Assembly: GCA_947626155.1 (NCBI GenBank)
Contig: CANQRC010000002.1
Span: 1 to 64,000, forward strand
Source: an uncultured Clostridia bacterium
GTDB lineage: Bacteria; Bacillota; Clostridia; Christensenellales; UBA1242
Reading direction: 5' to 3'
DNA: 64,000 nt
Of this stretch, positions 15,770-28,000 are shown piece by piece; positions within the stretch are counted from its first letter, which is position 1; each line of letters starts with the position of its first letter. The notes under the pieces are model-generated. The model had not been told where the DNA came from and searched no databases. It worked only from the letters and a program-made list of their open reading frames with translations. Position numbers and translations under genes: made by a program.

Positions 15770-15770
15770 A

Positions 15771-15961
15771 AAACAAAAAATGCAAAAAAATGGGTGAAAA
15801 ATCACAAAAAAAGTGAAAATTTTGTGATTTTTTTGAATTTTTTGTTAATTTTGTCTATTTTCCACTTTTCTTTGGGTTTTTTGTCGAAAACTTGGGGCGA
15901 AAAAATATTTAGAAAAAAATCAAAAAAAATAATAAAAAGTCGAATTTTTATTTGATTTAAG
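15771..15961. other. AT-rich spacer ahead of the giant gene
   Basis: A low-complexity A/T stretch with AAAAATC / GATTTTT inverted pieces (for example around 15800-15830) and no credible coding sequence. A 90-codon frame through 15683-15955 combines repeat-derived and poly-Lys sequence and is not supported. Confidence 0.5.
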
Positions 15962-15990
15962 TTGACTTTTTTTTGGCGTTATTATATTAT
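15962..15990 (+). promoter_or_regulatory. Promoter of the giant surface protein gene
   Basis: TTGACT (15962-15967) and TATTAT (15985-15990) have a 17-nt spacer. A second possible -10 TATAAT lies at 15988-15993. Transcription would start near 16000, leaving a leader of about 20 nt with GGAGGG at 16009-16014. The TTG at 15962 is therefore part of the -35 box and not a start codon. Confidence 0.65.
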
Positions 15991-16018
15991 AATAATAGCA
16001 ATTTTGACGGAGGGCTGT

Positions 16019-19000
16019 TTGGACAGGTTTAAACGCAGAATTGGGCTTTACATAATTTCATGTTTGATGCTTCTTTCGGCCACATTTGGAATAAGTCTCA
16101 CGGCTGTTCCAAATCTTTCTTTTGCTGAAACCTCCGTTTCTGAGGCCGAGGCCGAAAGTGAAAAAGAGGCTCAAACAAACACCGCCTGGATTGATAGCGG
16201 CGTTACGGTTTATCAGGATGAATACCTAAATTCCGACATTACTGGCACAAAGCTTGCCTTTAGGAATGTCATCTTTGGGCCAAGCGCAAAATTTTCTGGT
16301 GTGACTTCTTTGGAGTTAAAAGATTGTGTGTTTTTAACCACTGCCACCTCGGTTATTTCCAAGGCGTCGGGCTGCACTTCCACTGCGTCATATGTTTATG
16401 GGCCAAGCGTGACAAACCTTGTTTCAGGCTCCAATGTGTCAAGTGTGGCGGCCAGCACAATTCAAGATTATGTTAAGCAGGTTGGATTTTTTACATCCAA
16501 GACAAGGACAAGTTTTGGCAATTTGTCATGGTCGGCGGCGTGGGACTTTGATAAAACTTGGGGTTATGAACTTCAAGCGGTCTCTTCGCCAACGGGCTCG
16601 GTTTCTGAGAGAACTGCCACAAACCTTTTCCCAAAGCCAAGAAGTCAACTTTCGTCCACCTCTGGCAACAAACTGAATTTTTACATGAATGTTGGCGGAA
16701 AATTTGACGCAAATGTTTCGGCTTATTATTCGGGAACGCTGTCAAGTTCAAGCGCGCTTACATTAAACACAAGTTTCAACCCATTTTCAAGAAAAGGTTA
16801 CACATTGACTGGTTGGGCAAAAGAGCCAACGGGCACGCCAAGCACGACAATTAAGATAACCACAAATGAGGCGCACGACTTCTACGCATTTTGGAAGCCA
16901 AATACCTATAAAATTGTTTTGAACGACAATGGCGGCTCGGGCGGCGCGGTTACGCCTATGTTTTATCAGTTTGAGCAGTCCAAGGCACAGTCTGGCTATA
17001 CTTCATACTATTACACCGACTACGCTTGCGCAACTCCTGTTGCAAACAACACTATTAAAACCAAGCCAACGCGCCCTGGCTACACCTTTGCTGGCTACTG
17101 GAGCACTACAACTGGCGGGACGTGCTATATAAAATCAGACGGTGGCTTCCAAAACAGCATCTACACAAAACTTCCATCTGCGGTGAATAGTGGGGCGAAT
17201 GACAACGGCTGCACAAGCGCAAGCGACGCCACAAACGGCGTTGTAAATTTGTATGCTCACTGGACGCCAAACACTTACAAAATCCTTCTGGACGACAACA
17301 GAACTGCTGGCTCGGGCGACAAGACCGGCGCGCCAGCCACAATGTATTATCAATATGGTCAATCTAAGACGCAGACGGGATACACTTCATATTATTACAC
17401 TGACTACGCTTGCAACACCCCTGTTGCAAACAACAAGATTACAACCTTGCCAACTTGGGCTGGGCATACTTTCCAAGGTTATTACAGCGCAAAGACGAGT
17501 GGGACATGCTTTATAAAATCAGACGGCGGCTACCAAAACAGCATTTACGCAAAACGTCCATCAGAAGTAAACAGCGGCGCGAATGATAACAATTGCACGG
17601 GCGCAAGTGACACAACAAACGGCATTGTTAGACTTTACGCTCAATGGAAAACAAACACCTACACCGTCACCTACAAGGCGAACACTGGCACGGGCGCTGA
17701 CCAAACGCAAACAATAACCTATGGCACAAATTGGACGGTAAAAGGAAACACAACTTTCACCAAGACGGGTTACACTTTGGACCACTGGAACACCTCGGCG
17801 GACGACAAAGGCACAACCTACGCTTGCAACTCAACCAAAAGCACTTGGTCAGCTTTGACGCTTTATGCAATTTGGAAAGCAAACAATTATACCGTAAAAT
17901 ATGATTGGCAGATTGACACCGTTAAGCAGTCGCATCAGATGTATTTTGACAGCACCAACCCAAGTTATGACAGCGGATTTAAATTAAATTGGAATAATAG
18001 TTTTATATTGATAACTACAGTAAATGTTCCATCATTTGCATCAAGCACCAACAGACATTTGGTGTATGGTGACTATGACGGCAAGGGGCATGATTTTAAC
18101 ATTGAAATTTATGGCTCAAACAACGCTACAAATTTTGGAAAAGTGAGTGTTTGGCTTGATGGCGAAGCGAAGGTCTCTGATGTGGCGTTTGGTACTGCCG
18201 ACCAAGGAAAAGACATAACTTTCACTTTCACATGGAACGCGCCTGCAAAATCATGGAGTTTGAAAGTTGTTGGCGGAAACAGCAGAAACTATACATTAAC
18301 CGGAACTGCCACGCGTTCGGGCGAGGCAACGGGCACCCTTAAAGTGGGAATTGCGGACAACAGAGGAGGAAATCCTGCGTTTGCTCCTATTAAGTCAACC
18401 GCGCCACAAATCATCTACACAGACTCCACAACTCCATTTGAAAAGGCACATACATATAATACAAACTACACATTCCCAACCCTCACTTCTCCTGGCTACA
18501 CCTGCAAGTGGTATAACGCCGCAAGTGGCGGAACTGAAGTGACCACTTCAACAAAAATGACTTCCGTTTCAACAGTAACGGTTTATGCGCGCTGGACTGT
18601 TCAACAGGCAACTTTGACAATCAATCCGGGCGGCGGAAAATATAAAGGCTCGGCAAGCAACACCACAGTTAAACAAAACTACGGCACAAGTTTGGCGCTT
18701 GACCTGCCTACGCGTGACGGCTACACCTTTAAGGGCTGGAAACTTACCGCTGGCGGCGGAGTTGGAAGCATTGAACAAGAGGTTTCTTCCACCGGGGCGA
18801 TTGCCAAAACTCTTATGTATGACAATGGCATTCCTTATTGGAAGTTCACATATTCTGCTGCAAAAACGGCGGCTGACAGCTGGATTGCAATCACATGGCC
18901 AACTTATAAGTTTACTGCTGGGCATAAATATAGGCTTATCTTTGAAGCAAGAATGAATAGCATTTCCGGATTGTCTTTGGCTATGCGACATTCGAGGGTT

Positions 19001-22000
19001 AACAATGACTACTATACTGGTTTGGTAAGTCAGGGAATTTCGGGCACGGCGTGGAAGATTTATACTCTTGAAAGGGAAATTCCCGCCTCGTTTACCACAT
19101 CCGGCACATCCACGGCAAACTCCAACCCTCTTGCCCAAATTTACTCGGGCAGTTTGAAGGGCGACACCTCGCAAACAAACTCCTTTAATATGGATTTAAG
19201 AAACCTTGTAATTCTTGATATATCTAATAATAATGCTTTGGCTTATTCCAGCATGCTTTATTGGTTTGGCTACAACAACGCAACCGTCACCGCTCAATGG
19301 GAGGCAAACAAATATACTGTTAAATTCGAAAAAAACGGCTCTGACGGCGGAACCAACCCAACAACTTCTTTGGGCAACGCAGAAAGCGTAACCGCAACTT
19401 ACGGCACGGCTTTCACCGCTAAAAACAACTGGACAAAAACCGGCTACACTTTCAGCGGCTGGAAACTTACAAGCACAACCGCAAGCGCAAGTTATTCTAT
19501 GTGGGGAAAAGCGAACCCTCCAACAACAGGCATTGCAAATGGCGGCTCTATTTCCGCTGCAACTGCTGACACATTATACTTCTTAAACCTTGCCACATCT
19601 GGCACGGCTACTTTAACCGCGCAGTGGACGCAAAACACCTACACAATTGCCTTTAACAACGGCGGAAATGGCGCAGTTGGAACTATGGCAAGCATAACGG
19701 GCGTTCAGTTTGAACAGGTTAAACAACTCACCGCAATGTCGGGAATGTATAAAGTTGGCTACACATTCAGCGGCTGGAAAGTTACTTCGGGGCTGAACAG
19801 CTCAACCGCCACGGGCGTAAAACCTCAGTGGGGAACGGCAAGCACATCCTGCACAACCGCTGTCACAAGCAGCACGGTTATTTCAAACAGCGGCTTTGTC
19901 CAAAGGCTTGCCACGTCCGGAACGGTCACCTTGACCGCGCAATGGACAGCCAAAACAGGCATTGTTATCACCTTAAACGCAAATGGAGGAACACTTTCGT
20001 CCTCAAATGGCTGGACGGCAAGCGGACAAACCGCAACAAAGAGTTACACCTACGGCGCCGCTTACGGCACTTTGCCAACCCCAACAAGAACCGGCTACGA
20101 ATTCCAAGGCTGGAAGGGCTTGAACTTGTTTGACTACACAAACGCTACCTTGCAACAAAGCAATGCTTACTTCAACGGCTCAACTGGAGCGATTGTGAAA
20201 AGCAACGGCTTTGCAGTTTACAAAGTTACCGTCAAAGCAAACACAAAATACACCATTTTAAACTCGGGCAAATGCACCGCACCGGGCTATGCTTGTTACA
20301 GCAGCGCAAACGCACTTCTTAGCGGCGGCTATAAAAATTATAACAACCAATCCAAAGTCACCTTCACAACCCCTGCAAACACGGCATACATTTTGGTTTC
20401 GGTTGTAACGGACAGCACGGGCGGCGAAAGTTATAGATATGATCTAGAAAAGTTCTGCCTCGCAGAGGGAGATGTTTCTACCTATTCGCCTTATCTGCCT
20501 CTTACAAAAACCCCTGGAACAATGAATTCAACCGTAAACGGCACGCTTTACGCTGAGTGGAAGGCGTCAACAATTAGTAAGGGTGTTGTTTATAAGGCAA
20601 ACGGCGGAACCGGCGCAGATGTGACTCAAAGCGTTACTTATGGCTCTGCATGGACAACCTATGGCGCAAGCGAAACAAAGTTTACACGCACGGGCTATCA
20701 ACTTATGTATTGGACAACCAACAACAACGGCACAGGCACAAAATATTCTTTGAGCACGCAACAGTCCGCTTGGAACAGAACTGACACGCTTACCCTTTAC
20801 GCTTATTGGAGGAAAAAGGCTTACACTCTCACCTACGACGGAAACGGCGGCACGGTTACCGACACTTTGAAGACCGACAAGGTGAATTATGGCGAACACA
20901 TAATCCAAAAGACAAACCTTTATGACCCATCTCGCGCCACACCAAGCACAGGGCTTACGGTTGGTTCAGACGGAGTGTTTACTCTTAGCCTTACAAAAAC
21001 TTCTGAGACCACAACAACTCAGTATGTGAACTTCAACACTTCACTTCTCAACTCCGTTCAACCAAGCACAAAATACACTTGGGTTGTTGATGTAAAAACG
21101 TTCTCGGGCGGAACTTTCGTTATTCATATGACTTCTCCTGGCGATGTAAAAACTGAAAACGGCAAGGGTGATGTTGCTGGGGGAGGCAGCGCGTGCACAA
21201 TAAGCAAGGTTGGAACTTACACCGCAACTATTACCACGCGTGCAGATGCTGACACAAGTTTAAGAGAATTCCGCTCTTATATTTCAATGAGCGCAAAAAC
21301 ATCTTATAGCGCAAAATTCACAATCTCACTGTTTGTGGGAGATGTTTCTTATTCTAAATTTGCTTACTCAAAAGTTGGAACGGTGAACACTTCGCTTACA
21401 CGCACAAACCCAACAAGAACGGGCTACACTTTCCGCGGCTGGGCAAACTCGCCAACCACAACGTTTAGCGCCCCTACGCGTCTTACTGATACATCAATGA
21501 GAATTAGTTTAGCGAATACAGAGTTTACCAATAATACATACATTTACATGACGTTCAAAGCAACCGCGCCATTCTATTCTATTGATATTAACGACCAAGT
21601 TGCACCATATTCGCTGCAAAAAAGCGGCGACAAGTATATCTTGGAAGTCTATATGGACACAATCACGAGCCATTTGGGAAGTCTCAGCTTTATAGATTTA
21701 AATTTTGCTGCAAATGCACCAGTAACGTCAGTGACAGAAATTTCTGGCAAAGTTTTCAACGAAAATAAACACTTCACCACAACAACCGCAGCCGGCGTTA
21801 CAACAGACAAAAAGACTTGGACCACTGACGGCGCAGGCACAGTTTATGCTATGTGGCAGCCAAAAACTTATACTATTACGTTAAACCAAAATGGCGCAAC
21901 CACAAATTCTAGCCCAACTTCGCTTTCCGTTCAATACAAAAGCAACCTTATCAGCGCCATAACCGCGCCAAAGAGGACGGGATATGACTTTGCTGGTTGG

Positions 22001-25000
22001 ACGTCCACACAAAATGGCACGGACGTTGTAATTGACACAAACGGAAAATTCAAAACAGGCGTTTCGAGCTACACCGATGCAAACGGAAACTGGATTAAAG
22101 ATGGCGCTGCCACCCTCTATGCAAAGTGGACGCCTTACACTTATACTGTTTCGTTCAGCGCGAATGGGGCAACAACCGCAACCGCTCCAACCACAACACT
22201 TACCAGCGGAAAGGCTACTTACGGCACGGCATTCTCAGTAAAGAATAACTACGCTTGGGCGGGCCACACGTTTGCCGGATGGAAACTTGTGGGAACAAAC
22301 CCAAACTACACCACCGCAAAATACGGCACGGCGAACAATGCTGTGAATGGTGATATTTCAAACGCAACAACTATAATTAAGGCAGACGCAACAACAACCC
22401 TTTGGTTTATTAACCTCTCCACCACAAAGAATGGCAATGTTACCTTGCAGGCGGTATGGAATACCAACACCTACACAGTGAACTTCTCAAACGGGCTTGC
22501 TGCGGGGCAGAGCTTAACTCCGGACACCGCAACAAAAGCGCCAACAGTGACTGGGCTTACGGGCGCATCTGGAAACACGGCAACTTATGGCACAGAATTT
22601 ACAGTTGTAAACAATTGGAGAAGAACGGGCTATAAGTTTGTCGGCTGGAAACTTACAAGTTCAACCGCCACAAACGCCAAGTGGGGAACTGCCACAAAGC
22701 CAGCCACCGCTTTGGCAAACAACGGCGTTGCAAAAGCAACCGCTGAAAATCAAAAACTTTACTTCTTAAACCTTGCCGAGACGGGCAGCGTCACGCTGAC
22801 GGCGCAATGGGAGGCGATAGTTGCCACCATCACAATTGGCGACTACAATCAAAATGCCGCGGGCGTTTCTAATGGAAACTTTGAAACAACAAAGGCAAGC
22901 ACCACCTCTTGGGACACAACTCTTAACGGAACACTTTCGGCAACCGGCTGGAACGACTATAACAGCGGGGTTGACAGCGATAAGGGTGTCAAGGGAACGC
23001 ACGCCCATGTTCACGCAAGTGGCGAGGCAGACCACGGCTATGTTATGGAATTTAAACTGCAAGACGGCACAACTGTTACAAACATCAGGCGTTGGATTGG
23101 AACAAGCCAAAGCTTGACGGCGGCTATTAAAGAACAAGCAAAAACCAAGAAAATAATCATTGAAATGGATGTTAAGAGGGTGGCAGGAAACAGCAGAATT
23201 ACCGGAGGTATTTACTACACAAAGCCAACTGCCGATCAAAACTTCCACAGCGGAAAATTCACTTTCAACCCAACTCAAAACGGCGTTTGGGAACACTTCA
23301 CATACACCTACAATGCTTTTACAGACTATGGAACTTATACTGCAACAGACGGAAAAACTCGCACTGTCATGACTTTGTATATTTACGGCATGGAATATGC
23401 CAGCAGCGAGGCAAACTCCAACTGCTGGGTTGATAACGTTGTTGTTAGAGTGGCAGATGCTGACAGCCCAATTGTTCCTACTCCACAAGTGATCTATCAG
23501 AAATATGAAACGGGCTACTACTCAAACAGCGGTTGCACAACATCCGTTGCAAAACTTACACCTCCAACAAGGCAAGGCTACACTTTTGCGGGCTATTATC
23601 TCTCCACGGGCAATGGCGCAATTGATGAAAAGAAGCCTTTCACCGACGCAAATGGAGACTTTAGCAACAAAGCATTTAATTACACAACCGCAAATGTAAC
23701 CGTTTTGGCGAAGTGGACACCTGCCCAATATACTTTGACGCTGATTGACACCGCACCTGACCCTGACGTCACAACAACGGTTAAAGTTAAGACTAACGAC
23801 AACAATATTTACACCGTGAGCGAATCCGAAACTGTTGTCCAGCCAACAAGAACAAGAACGGGTTACAACTTCAATGGCTGGTGGACTGCCGCAACTGGCG
23901 GAGTTGCCGTGATTAGCAACGAAGGACGGCTTAAAGGTAGTGTCACAAACTTCACCGACACCGGCGGAAAGTGGCTTGGAATTGATGATGTTACGCTTTA
24001 CGCACAATGGGTGGCACAAAGCATTCCTGTCACTCTTTCAACGGTTGAGAACGGCGGAAAAATTAAAGCCAACACCTCAAACGGGTGGACGGTTGCTGCG
24101 GATGGGCAAACCGCCACAAAGAACATCACTTTTGATTCCGCACTTGGCGCTTTGCCAGGTTACGACTCTGACACCGTTGTTGCTTTGGGAGAGGTTTACA
24201 GAGCGGGCTATGACTTCAAAGGTTGGTTTGCTGAAACTACCGGCGGAAGCGCAATCAACACCAAAACAAAACTTACAAAAGCGGACAAGCCTCGATATGT
24301 TGCACAATGGGGTGTTAAGACGTTTACTGTATCTTACTATAATGGAAGCACAAAGCTTACCCCAACAACAACCTACACAATTAACGGCGGAACGCTTGCA
24401 GCAGCAAGTGCGTTCACAACAGGGTTGACAAATACGGGCTACACTTTTGCTGGCTGGAGAGTTAAGACCCACAGCATTAAGAACGCCAATTGGAACCAAG
24501 TGGGGGACACTTGGCCAGAATGCACAGCTTGGGCAGGAAAAACCTTTGCTACAAACAGTTTGTCTGTTGGAACGGGCTTCTATGGCGATGTTGAAATGGA
24601 GGCTATGTGGACGGCAAAGCAATATACTGTTACATTCAACGCGGGCGCTCCTGCAAACGACACTGCGGCGCGAGTGCTTACTCCAAGTGGAGATGTAACT
24701 GACGGAAAACTCTACATCACCTATGGCGAAAACAAATTCTATAAAGAAAGTGGCAAAAAGACCGCAGTTACTTCAATCACTGCAACAACCACCAAATTGG
24801 GTTACGAATTTGGCGGATGGTATTCTGACAGCACCCAAGTTGTTTCTGCCGCAGGAGCGCTTAACAAAAATGTTAGTGGCTTTACAAACGCAGACGGAAA
24901 TTGGATTAAAACCGGAAATGTTACCCTTACCGCAAAGTGGACCGCCAAGACTTTCACCTTGACTTTGGATAAGGACGACGCAACGGGCGGCTCTAACTCA

Positions 25001-28000
25001 TCTGTAACTATTAAATTTAACGACACAAAAGTCACAGGCACAATCACCGCAATCTCTAAGACGGGTTATGTTCTTAAAGGTTGGGGCGCAGCGAAAGACA
25101 GCACAACGCCAATTATTGACGCAAGCGGAAATGTTTGTGCGTCTGTTGACGGCTACTCAAACGCTTCAAAAAATTGGACTGCAAACGGAGGCACGCTGGC
25201 GCGCACCCTCTATGCTATCTTCACGCCTGCAATTTACACAATCACCGTAAATGACGGCTCAGCAACAAACAAAACCATTTATCTTAAATATGGCGACGGA
25301 TATTATTCCGCTTTGAATTCAGGAAAGACCGACGTCACAGGCAACAAGTTGACAACCTTGACTTACACCCTTAAAACCGGTTACACCTTGGAGGGCTTCT
25401 GGACAGGACAAAACAAAGCCGGAACGCAAGTGACTGCCGCCGGAGACAGAACTGGCAGCGCCGTAGCATTCACTACGGCTGCAACAACCGCTTTCACGGC
25501 AAACGGAACAATGTTTGCTAGTTGGAAGCCAAACACAGACACAATCACTTTGAACGGGAATGGTGGAGAACCTGCCACGGCAACGGTCACTGCAACATAT
25601 GACAGCCCAACTTTGCCAAAAATCACCCCTCCAACAAGGGCGGGCTACACCTTTGACGGCTGGACAACCCTTGCAAATGGCGGCAATCTTGTTATCACAA
25701 AAGACGGAAAATTTGTTGCAAATGCAAAAGACAGCAACTCCACTCCAAAGACAATTGTTTCCGCTGACGGAAAGTGGATTTACAATGCCAACTTAACCCT
25801 CTACGCTAAGTGGAGCGCAAACGACATCACAATTGACTTTGCAAGTGAAAACTTCTTTACTAGAACAGACACGGGTGTGTTTACAATTGGCTATTATAAT
25901 GTCGGAACAGATGGAACAGTAAACAAGTTAACCGTTGAAGACGGCGAAATATGTCAGGTTATTGGAATTAAAACAGTCTCCGGCAGTGGCGGACCTTATG
26001 TGGTTGGCGAAAAAGTGTTGGAGGCAGGAAAGAAATACCGCTGGGCAATTGAAATCAAGTTTGAATTGACTGGGTCCAATAGGACTATTACCGTTAGTGT
26101 CGGACATGAACAAAATGGAAGAAAGAATGTTACCTCAACCACAGATTGGCAACATATTACACATGAATTTACAGCGTCTGAAAGCACTTACAAGGCGTTT
26201 ATATTCTACAACTATGGCTCTGGGGAAGCAGCATTCAAGGCTGGGGACAAGATGTACTTCAAGAACCTCACACTTCAAGAGGTTGGCGAACCTGACGAGG
26301 CCGTTCCAAGTAGAAGATACACCTATGGCGCAAAACTTACAAATCTTCCAACTCCAAAAAGAACGGGTTATCAATTTGTGGGCTGGTATTTGGGAGACAA
26401 ACAAATAACCACCGACACAAACCTTACAACAGAAAACGGCTTCAAGACCGACAACACAAACATTCTGACGGCTCGTTGGAACAGGCTTTCTTATGTTCTT
26501 ACCGTTGACGCTAACGGCGGCACTCACGCAAAGAACTTGTTCACCGAAATTGGCTCTAACTGGACGGAGGAAGCCGCTGACAGAATGTCTGTTAAATATG
26601 ACGCCGCCACGGGAACTTACACTTGCACGTCGCTTAAGGCAAGCGACCCTTGGATTCAAACCAAACTTGCCGCACAACTGTCAACTGGAAAAACGTATGT
26701 TATGAAAGGTCACGCAACCACAAATGGACAATTCTTCTGGGGAATTTCATCTGCCAACGCGTGGTTTAACTATAACGCCGGTGACTTCTCAAATGAGATT
26801 ACGGTTACCCAAAATGGCCTTTACAAGTTCCGTTTTGACAACGCACAACAAAGCACTGTGGGACAAGTTAACACAATCACAAATCTTGTCATCTATGAAA
26901 AAGAATCTTTGGGGGCGACAAATGTTCAATACACGCTTCCTTACGGAGACTATCAACAACTTGTTATTCCAACTCGCTTGGGTTACACCTTCAACGGTTG
27001 GGAAGTTACCGCTGGCACAGGCGTAACAATAAATGGAAATGTTGTTAAAACTGGCGCAGGGGCTGCAACAGTTCGCGCAAAATGGGTTCAAGACACCTAC
27101 AAACTTCACATTGAGGGCGTTGGAGACGGCACAAATGTTCAAACTTGGTCTTTGACAGGCCTTACCGCTGCCGGAACAATGACTTACACTGTAAACTACG
27201 CTTCCACAATCAATTTGAGCGCCGTTGCCTATGAGGGCTATGAACTTACCAAGTTCCAAATTAAGATTGGAACGGCCGCTTACGCTGATTTGGCGGGAAT
27301 CACTTTGACAACTTCAAACCAAGCAACTGACGCCGCAGGGGCAAACTATTATCGCGGCAGGGCATTCCCAAATTCGACAATTCAGGCTATTTTTGACAGA
27401 AATTCGACAGGAATTGCCAAGAATTCTGACCTTTACATCAAGGCAATCACAACGGCAAAAACAGTTTCTTATGACCTTGCTGTTTACACTCAAAACCCAG
27501 CAAATTCAAAAGACGCTTACACAAAAGTTGCAACCAAGAAGTCGTCTGCAGTTGTTGGCACAACCTTAACTCAAGACGCTATTTTGAAGCTTATCACCGA
27601 CGACAAGTCAATCAACCTCAGCGGTTACAAATTTGACAGAATCAGAACGCAAAACAACGGTGGCGCAGAGTCTGCAAGTTTGGTTGTCACCGCACACTTT
27701 GTGGTTAACGTTTACTACAACCTTGACGAATACACAATCACTTTCAAAGTGAACGAGGGCAACGGAAAGTTTATCTCCACAAACGGCACAACCGCAACTG
27801 CCAAATTTAATGTTGGCGGAATTATTAAGCTGCTTGGCGATGGAGACTTGGTTTATCCGGGCTACAAACTTCTCAACTGGGAAGTTAGCACCGACGCGGG
27901 CGGCTGGACGGGCGGAAAGACTTTTGCCCCAGGCGCAAGCTTTAACGCTGACGGCGAGACAAGATATTATGGAGATGTTACGCTTATTGCTAACTTCGAG

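Noticed and set aside
15390..15805. Two minus-strand short reading frames (15390-15584 and 15584-15805) next to the ZIP transporter
   Set aside because: They translate the dispersed palindromic repeats (CHSERSEES, VILNEAQA type sequence), a well-known false-ORF signature, and lack ribosome binding sites.
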